A stretch of DNA of 64,000 bases. Source: Planctomycetaceae bacterium. Its GTDB lineage: Bacteria; Planctomycetota; Planctomycetia; Pirellulales; Pirellulaceae. The notes beneath the pieces are model-generated. The model did not search any database, had not been told where the DNA came from, and saw nothing but the letters and a program-made list of their open reading frames with translations. The DNA lies in NCBI GenBank assembly GCA_002723275.1, contig PBNZ01000027.1, positions 62,710 to 126,709 of the forward strand, read 5' to 3'. The translations under genes were made by a program, and so were the position numbers. Below are positions 58,043-64,000 of this stretch, piece by piece; positions within the stretch are counted from its first letter, which is position 1; each line of letters opens with the position of its first letter.

Positions 58043-58438
58043 CACAGATAGTTTCCCTCGATTAAGGCCAGCATCTAATTCAGGGCAATTCGCCATGCCT
58101 GAGCCTCTAATTGTGGCTCCTGAACGACCCTTCCCGCCACCATTATTTTAATACTTCACGGGAACAGCGTCGACGTCTGACCCTCAAGGCCACCAGCAAT
58201 TCGCGTCATCCGCAAAGTCCAAAACGCTCTCTCAACCTAGGAAAAGTAATTTGACGTCGCGTTTTTATCCTGCTTCACGAAGCGGTTCGTTGCCCCGGAC
58301 ACAAAGAAGAGGTGAGACGATGGAGCATATAAGAAGATTGCTGAGGTGAAACTTGTCCCAACTTATTCCCTGCCTGCCAAGACAGATTGCCTGCCATGGT
58401 GTCAGGACTCGTGCTCCAGCAAGAGCATCATCCCAGGG
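58043..58438. other. Intergenic stretch, no gene
   Basis: About 400 bp upstream of the giant PQQ gene. Short plus-strand frames here are not supported by motifs. It presumably carries the promoter of the giant gene. Confidence 0.4.
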
Positions 58439-59020
58439 TTACATTTCATCCTCGTCGTAACCACGACCGTCGGACTGTTGATAGTACCGATTTCCGTGCG
58501 GACCAGGTCGAGCCAACTGCGCACGGGCTTGAATATCGTCGAGTACGATTCCCACACACCAATGGTCGGACATTGATGGAATGGGTGAAGCACTGCGGTC
58601 ACGAAAGACCCAAGTTTCATCGCCATTCTCATCTACGGTTTGGACTGCAACATAGAGGCTGATCTGTTCGAATGGCCTCGTTTCAGCTGACTTCGGATTC
58701 GAAGGACAGGTCAAAAAAGAGGGTCTCGGCTTATACATGGGAATTCCGCTGAGAACGATCTCATCGGGTTCCCTCGCGAGAATCGGAAGCAATTCAACCG
58801 GCCATGCCTCCGGCGATGGATTATGTCCTTGAAGTGCGCGGAAAGTCCTCAGAGCCGTATCAAGCCGTCGAAGATTCTCCTGACAGAAATGGGCTCGCGC
58901 CTTTTCTCGGGATGTGTAAACAGCAGGCAGGAGCAACGCTAAACCAATCGTGATGGCGAAAATCACCACCACGCATTCGATCGGTCCAAAACGTTCAGTT
59001 TTCGACGTGTCTTCCATCAT
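58439..59020 (-). CDS. DUF1559-type pseudopilin-like protein, degenerate prepilin motif
   Basis: The 193-residue product has the single N-terminal membrane helix of type IV pilin/DUF1559 proteins: IECVVVIFAITIGLALLLPAV, followed by REKARAHFCQENLRRLDTALRTF, the usual coiled segment. The conserved glutamate is present, but the residue before the mature start is Arg (RFGPIE) where prepilin peptidase needs Gly, so normal processing is doubtful. The remainder is a short globular part with two cysteines near the middle. DUF1559 proteins are abundant in planctomycetes; their role is unclear. It is preceded on the same strand by the next hypothetical gene. Confidence 0.75.
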   Translation of the reverse strand: MMEDTSKTERFGPIECVVVIFAITIGLALLLPAVYTSREKARAHFCQENLRRLDTALRTFRALQGHNPSPEAWPVELLPILAREPDEIVLSGIPMYKPRPSFLTCPSNPKSAETRPFEQISLYVAVQTVDENGDETWVFRDRSASPIPSMSDHWCVGIVLDDIQARAQLARPGPHGNRYYQQSDGRGYDEDEM

Positions 59021-59185
59021 TCAGCCATTTAAAAATTTTGATTGAACCAGATCAGCCCACGAAAACCTTTTCTGAACCCAATCGTATCCACTTCTGCCCT
59101 GCAGGAAAATATCTCTCCGGTAAAACGTGGAAAACCCGCAGTTCATCACCGAAACGCACCAACGCCCCCGTAGACTTTGCCTTTC

Positions 59186-59860
59186 CTACCAACGCCACCA
59201 GCCAGCACCACCGGGAATCACACCAAGGTTGCGGCGATAGGAGTTTTGCCGCTGTGCATAGGAGCTCTTGGCGGGCCCAGAACTACTAGGGCCAAAATAA
59301 CTTTGCACATTTCGGGAACCGTAATTGCTGCCACCTACGGGCGCCATCGCCGATTTTTGGGAGGCAACGAGTTCATTCCGAAGATTCATCGACAGTTGGC
59401 GATTCTTATCGGAAACTTGTTGCATCGCGATGAGTGATTGATGCTTGCGTTCCAACCGCCGCATGACTTCGATCAATTGACTGGGGGTCATTTTCGCAAC
59501 GTCAGCCTGAAATTCAGCGATTTCAGAATCACTATAAATCGCTTGAACTTTCAGATAGTCACGTAACCATGCACGGGTTGCCTTCCATTCCGGACTGTCG
59601 AGCATGGCTCGCAATTGCCGCGTCTGGTTGTACCATTTTTCAAAGGCGTCATCCGGCATCTCTTTGATCTCGCTGATCAGTTTCTGCAGATCAGCAGGCT
59701 TCAAAAGCAACTCATCTCCTGCATAGGCTTCCAGCCAGTTTAATGCGTCCTGTCGCTCCTGAGCGATCGTCGCCGCGTCGGCTGCCTTGTCCTGGGCCAG
59801 TGCTGGCGTCGAAACAAAGAGTAAACAAATGAAAGGAATCGACCATTTCGTTAAACACAT
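59186..59860 (-). CDS. Exported hypothetical helical protein with Gly/Ser/Tyr-rich tail
   Basis: The ATG at 59858-59860 has AGGTGTG upstream and starts a clean signal peptide (WSIPFICLLFVSTPALA). The mature part is helical and charged (DALNWLEAYAGDELLLKPADLQ and a long RRLERKHQSLIAMQQVSD helix). The last 50 residues are low-complexity, rich in Gly, Ser and Tyr, ending in GGAGWWRW. No family is recognised. It is 58 bp downstream of the YdjC-fold gene, so the two may share a transcript. Confidence 0.6.
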   Translation of the reverse strand: MCLTKWSIPFICLLFVSTPALAQDKAADAATIAQERQDALNWLEAYAGDELLLKPADLQKLISEIKEMPDDAFEKWYNQTRQLRAMLDSPEWKATRAWLRDYLKVQAIYSDSEIAEFQADVAKMTPSQLIEVMRRLERKHQSLIAMQQVSDKNRQLSMNLRNELVASQKSAMAPVGGSNYGSRNVQSYFGPSSSGPAKSSYAQRQNSYRRNLGVIPGGAGWWRW

Positions 59861-59918
59861 ATTCACACCTATGGAATCAACACCCTTGATTGTTCGGATG
59901 ATAAAAAGTCTTCGATTG

Positions 59919-60902
59919 TTATTTGCCAGGCTTGGCGGTGCGATTGTGTTTTGCACCGTGTTCAAACCGCTCCATCACTTCGCGCCAGTTCGTGAGTTTA
60001 ACGCCTTCTTTTTTCAGCAGTTGTTTTGTCTTTGGGTCGGCGAGTAATTTAGCATCCCACACCAACTGTTGCCATCGAGGCGTGATCTGCTTCAGGGTCT
60101 TGCTTGAGGTGGCGGGCGAAAACATGATTTGCGTCAGTCCCGGCTCGAGCTCAGCAATCGCCGCAGCAAGCTCCGCCTGCTTCGCCTCATACGTTTCTGT
60201 ATCTTTCAAGAAGACAATTTGGTCCAATTTAGGAAGCGGATACCGCTCCATCAGCATTTGCATGTCTTCGGAAAATCCAAAGCCTTCCCCATCAAAGCGT
60301 TCGATGTGATCGGGTGTCAATTCAACGACCACCGCCGGCACCCAGTACTTTTCAGCAAGATTCAAATACAGGTCGAGCAAATCGGGTCGCATGAAAAGCG
60401 TTCCCATACCCGTGATCAAGTGTGTTGGCTGAATACCGGCCATGCGAGCCCGTTCAATCTGCAAGACAAGTTCTCGTGCCACTTCGTCCCGGTCAACACG
60501 TACAGCTGCTTGATGCGGGCTGGGCCAAAGAAATCCATGAGGATCGACCAGCGTCGAACCGATCGCGTCACTCGTCAAGGGACGCCAACGATAGGGACCG
60601 TCTGGGCTATTTAAGGTAAGACACACGCCAATGTCGTGATCTTGGTTGTCACGATACCAATCCGCAAACCCTTCCACCCATGGGCAGGGAACCATCACGC
60701 TCGCAGAGGTTGCCTGGCCTTTGGAGAGAGCGAAGACCCCAGCCACGTTCGTTTCGTGAGCAGCTCCCATATGAGCCGCATAGAGGATAACCACCTTCGC
60801 GTCCGCCGAATATCCAAGTCGCTGGGCCCAAGTTTCAGCGCCACAGCGTTGTTGCTGCAATGGTGAGAAAAGCAGCAATAGGCTAAGTAGCCAATACCTC
60901 AT
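59919..60902 (-). CDS. ChbG/YdjC-like deacetylase fold with altered active site
   Basis: The ATG at 60900-60902 is preferred because GGAG lies about 9 bp upstream; an ATG at 60911 is too close to it. A signal peptide (YWLLSLLLLFSPLQ) follows. The 327-residue product has the YdjC/ChbG layout: a first strand at KVVILYAAHMGAAHETN, a DIGVCLTLNSPDGPYRWRPL region, and HLITGMGTLFMRPDLLDLYL. In functional members these read as xxHADDFG, GxHLTL and DxHMGTLF, which provide the metal-binding Asp and His residues. Here the Asp pair is Ala/His, the HLTL His is Cys and the HMGT His is Gly. A role as an inactive or binding-only relative is likely. It lies just upstream of the hypothetical gene at 59860. Confidence 0.75.
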   Translation of the reverse strand: MRYWLLSLLLLFSPLQQQRCGAETWAQRLGYSADAKVVILYAAHMGAAHETNVAGVFALSKGQATSASVMVPCPWVEGFADWYRDNQDHDIGVCLTLNSPDGPYRWRPLTSDAIGSTLVDPHGFLWPSPHQAAVRVDRDEVARELVLQIERARMAGIQPTHLITGMGTLFMRPDLLDLYLNLAEKYWVPAVVVELTPDHIERFDGEGFGFSEDMQMLMERYPLPKLDQIVFLKDTETYEAKQAELAAAIAELEPGLTQIMFSPATSSKTLKQITPRWQQLVWDAKLLADPKTKQLLKKEGVKLTNWREVMERFEHGAKHNRTAKPGK

Positions 60903-61006
60903 TTGTTTCATCTCCAATTCCAATCGTATGCGGCAAGACGCGTTGATCTCACGCACTTCAACGGCAGACGTTTCTTAAAGGGGTAACGTTGCTAATATTC
61001 TAGCTT

Positions 61007-61067
61007 CTGCATAACCGTTGAGAACGACATTGGCATTTTGCGAACGGCGGCTGTAGCGGTTATGCAG
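61007..61067. repeat. Inverted repeat with 11-bp arms, attC-like outline
   Basis: CTGCATAACCG (61007-61017) and CGGTTATGCAG (61057-61067) are perfect inverted arms separated by 39 bp. The ends GCATAAC and GTTATGC resemble the outer boxes of integron attC sites, and 61 bp is a usual attC size. The inner boxes are not convincing and no other copy was seen. Confidence 0.3.
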
Positions 61068-61358
61068 ACTGAGCCGGCCGGGGCGAACGCCAGCTTCCTC
61101 TACAACTCCGCCCTCAACGACTTCTCCCACTAAATTGCCCCGCCGAGGGTACAGATCCTCTATAATCCGGTCTCAAATAGCCGCGTTATTCCCAACCAGA
61201 CCGGTCGTCAGAAGCCAGCCTAAGTGAGACCGGAACGGATGGCGTGGGGACCACAAACATAAGCTGCCACTGGCTGTTCAACGACTAATCCCAATCCCCC
61301 ACAACAGGACTGTCGACGCGGTACGAGCCAATCAAAAATACCCTGAGAGATAATCATC

Positions 61359-62198
61359 ATGGCCACACGCAAATTTGATATTGCCCCGGATCAGAGTGAA
61401 ATCAATGCACTCGATCGTGATCTCCGTTTCTATCCAGCCCAGGTGGAAGATCCGGCGGTTTTGACGCAGGAACAAATCGCGCAGTTCAATCAGGATGGTT
61501 ATCTCAAGGGCCTATCCATCTTCGGCTCCGACGAAATTGATGGCATACGCTCCTATTTTGATGCGTTATTGGAACGGACTCTTGCCCAGGGTGGCGACAG
61601 CTACTCCATCAGTTCCGCACATCTGCGACTGCCGGAGGTATATGACCTGCTAACCGACCCTCGCATTGTCAATATCGTTGGCGATCTCTTAGGAGAGAAC
61701 CTGATTGGCTGGGGCTCGCACTTCTTTTGCAAATTGCCGCATGATGGCAAGACCGTGGCATGGCACCAAGACGCAAGTTACTGGCCTTTGAGCCCATCAA
61801 AGGCGGTTACGGTATGGCTCGCCATCGACGAAGCCGATCTTGAAAATGCCTGCATGAAATTTGTAGCGGGCTCACATCACGTCGGTCATCTGACCTATCG
61901 TCCCAGCGATTCCAGCGAACATAACGTGTTGAATCAATCGATCGACAATGCAGAAGACTATGGAACGATAGTGAACAACGAGTTGAGTGCCGGCCAAATC
62001 TCAATTCACAGCGATCTTCTATTACACGGTTCGGCGGCGAACGACTCCGACCGTCGTCGCTGTGGGCTGACGCTGAGATATTGTGCGGCGGATGTCCATG
62101 CCCACATGGGGTGGAATGAAAAGGGAGTTATCGTACGTGGTGTGGATTCCAACCAGCATTGGTCGAACCTACCCCGACCTCAAGCAATCGCCGAATAA
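61359..62198 (+). CDS. Phytanoyl-CoA dioxygenase (PhyH)-like non-heme iron oxygenase
   Basis: The 279-residue product fits the PhyH family of 2-oxoglutarate/iron oxygenases. FNQDGYLKGLSIFGSDEID opens the domain, WHQDASYW gives the first metal ligands (His and Asp), VWLAIDEADLENACMKFVAGSHH is the hallmark middle segment, and LLLHGSAANDSDRRRCGLTLRY holds the second histidine and the arginine for 2-oxoglutarate. These enzymes hydroxylate small molecules or lipids. The substrate cannot be read. It is a stand-alone gene, followed 27 bp later by a hypothetical membrane protein, with which it may be co-transcribed. Confidence 0.88.
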   Translation: MATRKFDIAPDQSEINALDRDLRFYPAQVEDPAVLTQEQIAQFNQDGYLKGLSIFGSDEIDGIRSYFDALLERTLAQGGDSYSISSAHLRLPEVYDLLTDPRIVNIVGDLLGENLIGWGSHFFCKLPHDGKTVAWHQDASYWPLSPSKAVTVWLAIDEADLENACMKFVAGSHHVGHLTYRPSDSSEHNVLNQSIDNAEDYGTIVNNELSAGQISIHSDLLLHGSAANDSDRRRCGLTLRYCAADVHAHMGWNEKGVIVRGVDSNQHWSNLPRPQAIAE

Positions 62199-62225
62199 AA
62201 TCGCGTCAAACAATACTCAAAACAG

Positions 62226-63527
62226 ATGGAAAACACATCAATGGGTCACATCGTCGCGTTCCTGGCAATATTTATTGTCCCTGGTGTTGTGATTGGGATT
62301 GTGATTCTATTCGCGATGGATCGGTCCAGGAAGATCAATCAAGCCTGGGAATCCGCTGCGAAAACCTTAGGACTTCAATACAGCCCATCGGCGATGCTCA
62401 AGAGTCGCAATATATCGGGCGATCTGCACGGATTTCACGTCTTGATCGACATCTACACGACTGGATCGGGAGACCATTCGCAAACCTACACTCGTTTTCG
62501 GGTTACCTACCCAACTCCACTGAGTCTTGGCCTCCGATTGACCCGCGAGGGTATGTTGACCTCCGTCGCAAAATTTTTTGGATCCCAAGACATTCAGGTC
62601 GGCGACTCAGCTTTTGACGACAGCCTTAACATCAAGGGTAATGACGAATCATCCACACGCGAATTCCTGAATCCATCGCGAAGGATGCGGATCCAACGTT
62701 TTCTCCGTAGTCATTCGGACGCCACCATCCAAGATGATTCGATCCACTGGAAACATCGAGGCACGATCTCGAACTCAGGATTACTCGTGAACAGTACCCG
62801 CGCTATGTTGCGTCTGGCATGGCACCTTACGGGAGATCGAGAATCCGACCATTTACTCAATGAGGCGATGCAATTGCAGAATGATGGACTCCCGGAAGAA
62901 GCCTTACGCGTGATTGAGGCAGTTGTCGTAAAACCAAAAACCTCCCAGGAAACGCCGCCCATCATCGCTGAGCCCGTCGAAGAAAAAATTATATGGGCGG
63001 AGTTGAAATACATGGAGGGTGAGACAGCGATTGCCCATCAGCAATTTGAAGAACTCAAAGACTTAGACCCAGACGATCCAGAAATTGAAGAATGGACCGA
63101 TCTCACTCGCGACGAAGTCGAATCCCCTCCAGCAGAACACTCCAAGCCCGCAACTGACTTCTCCATCAAGGGCTTCTGCGATGAACTCTTTGGGGAAAAC
63201 ACAACCAGTTTTGAGATCAACCGCACGTTTGAGGCTAGTTACGCAGGGCACGAGGTATGCTGGGCGGGAGAGCTTCAGAAGATCGAGCGCAATTATTCGA
63301 ATTTCCTTTTCAAAAACAGCACAGGCTACAAGGCGACCTTCAAGATTGACGAGCGGGCTTCGTCCTTCTATGGAAGCCACGCCGTGCTAGCCATCGTCCG
63401 TTTTTCAGATGATTTGGCCGAAAGCTTGAAGCAGCGACAAGGTGAATCGATCAAATTCCGCGGCAAATTGATCAAAGCGGACGGCCTAATGCGTAACGTT
63501 TATCTGGATCACGGCCAATTGTCATAG
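62226..63527 (+). CDS. Hypothetical membrane-anchored protein with TPR-like middle
   Basis: The 433-residue protein has one N-terminal membrane segment (VAFLAIFIVPGVVIGIVILFA) and a cytoplasmic or external soluble remainder. A first domain (about 30-215) is mixed alpha/beta with a YTRFRVTYP strand. A helical TPR-like part follows (AMQLQNDGLPEEALRVIE and TAIAHQQFEELKDLDPDD), then a C-terminal domain with AGHEVCWAGELQKIERNYSN that resembles an OB-like fold. No family is recognised. A start at 62241 (second ATG) is equally possible. It follows the dioxygenase-like gene by 27 bp. Confidence 0.65.
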   Translation: MENTSMGHIVAFLAIFIVPGVVIGIVILFAMDRSRKINQAWESAAKTLGLQYSPSAMLKSRNISGDLHGFHVLIDIYTTGSGDHSQTYTRFRVTYPTPLSLGLRLTREGMLTSVAKFFGSQDIQVGDSAFDDSLNIKGNDESSTREFLNPSRRMRIQRFLRSHSDATIQDDSIHWKHRGTISNSGLLVNSTRAMLRLAWHLTGDRESDHLLNEAMQLQNDGLPEEALRVIEAVVVKPKTSQETPPIIAEPVEEKIIWAELKYMEGETAIAHQQFEELKDLDPDDPEIEEWTDLTRDEVESPPAEHSKPATDFSIKGFCDELFGENTTSFEINRTFEASYAGHEVCWAGELQKIERNYSNFLFKNSTGYKATFKIDERASSFYGSHAVLAIVRFSDDLAESLKQRQGESIKFRGKLIKADGLMRNVYLDHGQLS

Positions 63528-63585
63528 TCGGTCAGGCTGGAAGGAGTCGTGCATGCGGTACAGCCATCACGTGCTATAGTTCCGC

Positions 63586-64000
63586 ATGCGATCGTCTTCA
63601 CTTAGGTCGAGAGTTTTCGGCATTGATACACGTGGCTTGGCCGCCTTTCGCATTGGCATGGCCCTGCTGCTGTTGACGGATCTGTGGCTACGCGCTACCG
63701 ATTTAGAAGCCCATTACACCGATCTAGGGATCCTGCCGCTCAATGTGCTTCAGCGGTTGACTGACGGCACGGGTTTTTGGACTTTCCATAGCCTTCACGG
63801 CTCTTCCACCTTCCAACTTTTCATGTTTTCATTGGCTGGCATTTTTGCGTTGGCCTATCTCTTCGGCTACTACACTCGCTTCGCCGCCATCGTTAGTTGG
63901 ATATTGTTGCTGTCGCTGCAATACCGAAATCCCTATGTGGTCAACGGTGGTGATGTACTGTTGCGAATGTTGCTCTTTTGGTCAATTTTCCTACCGCTTG
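63586..64000 (+). CDS. HTTM-domain (vitamin K-dependent carboxylase-like) membrane protein, cut by the window end
   Basis: From the ATG at 63586 there are 138 codons to the edge with no stop. The product begins FGIDTRGLAAFRIGMALLLL, then DLWLRATDLEAHYTDLGILP, and has hydrophobic helices such as MFSLAGIFALAYLFGYYT and FAAIVSWILLLSLQYRNPYV. This is the N-terminal pattern of HTTM/gamma-carboxylase-like membrane proteins. The C-terminal part is outside the window. The role in bacteria is unknown. Confidence 0.8.
   Translation, partial: MRSSSLRSRVFGIDTRGLAAFRIGMALLLLTDLWLRATDLEAHYTDLGILPLNVLQRLTDGTGFWTFHSLHGSSTFQLFMFSLAGIFALAYLFGYYTRFAAIVSWILLLSLQYRNPYVVNGGDVLLRMLLFWSIFLPL

Noticed and set aside
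1-64000. General recoding of UGA as Trp or Gly in this organism
   Set aside because: Several intact genes end in TGA at the usual family C-terminus (for example 18541-18543, the GntP end at 20211, the SHD1 end at 33158). Trp is encoded by TGG throughout.
1-64000. CRISPR arrays, rRNA, tRNA, prophage or insertion sequence
   Set aside because: No regularly spaced repeats, transposase or integrase frames, or tRNA-like cloverleaf sequences were recognised on reading; a tool-based scan could still find a tRNA.

Overview
The window reads as chromosome of a planctomycete, most likely a marine member of the Pirellulales. The supporting signs are family content: a DUF1549/DUF1553 cytochrome protein next to a DUF1501 protein, PVC-type membrane-bound dehydrogenase modules, DUF1080, an ASPIC/UnbV FG-GAP protein, a PEP-CTERM/dockerin protein, a degenerate DUF1559-type pseudopilin, an SHD1-domain protein and CSPTRAS-type sulfatases. 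No rRNA, tRNA, CRISPR array or intact mobile element was recognised. Gene density is moderate, with several gaps of 0.4 to 1.6 kb.

Layout. 1-9.2 kb: a truncated epimerase, a sulfatase-esterase pair, a very large FG-GAP/thioredoxin-like/TPR protein on the minus strand, and a PEP-CTERM protein. 9.3-15.6 kb: a 1650-residue multidomain copper/heme protein and a DUF4126 membrane protein. 15.8-21 kb: a plus-strand run of a frameshifted hexulose-phosphate-synthase-type gene, DUF1080, an FGE-fold protein, a GntP permease and a collapsed dipeptidyl-peptidase gene. 21-26.7 kb (minus): Gfo/Idh/MocA oxidoreductase, mannonate-dehydratase-like enolase, PQQ propeller, glycosyltransferase and an OsmC protein. 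27-33 kb (plus): quinone-oxidoreductase-like MDR, M41-like protein, glutamate decarboxylase, sugar isomerase-like protein, SDR and SHD1 protein. 33-41 kb (minus): a probable operon of AraC/LacI-type regulator, threonine-synthase-like enzyme, HpcH aldolase, DUF1549/1553 protein and DUF1501 protein. 41-47.6 kb: a decayed PhoD-like gene, the ergothioneine pair egtD-egtB, and a dehydrogenase-transporter pair. 49-64 kb: a metal-binding-like small protein, a sulfatase, a thioredoxin-like protein, a giant PQQ/methyltransferase-like/malectin protein, a pseudopilin, a YdjC-fold protein, a phytanoyl-CoA-dioxygenase-like protein, a hypothetical membrane protein and a truncated HTTM protein.

Main finding. 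Three genes are each split only by one in-frame TGA, and each TGA is followed closely by a stem-loop of the kind that forms a bacterial SECIS. In the OsmC protein the TGA sits at the peroxidatic cysteine position; in the thioredoxin-like protein it is the first position of the C-x-x-C motif; in the ASPIC/UnbV protein it lies between FG-GAP blades, with a perfect 7-bp hairpin downstream. Ordinary genes here still end in TGA, so general recoding of UGA is unlikely. The simplest reading is a selenocysteine-using planctomycete with at least two, probably three, selenoproteins in 64 kb. One of these would be an FG-GAP/ASPIC/thioredoxin/TPR family that I do not know as a selenoprotein. The sel genes are not in the window, so this remains an inference.

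The window also holds true decay: a PhoD-like gene with three stops of different kinds and a frameshift, a dipeptidyl-peptidase IV-like gene missing its middle, and a one-base frameshift in the hexulose-phosphate-synthase-type gene.
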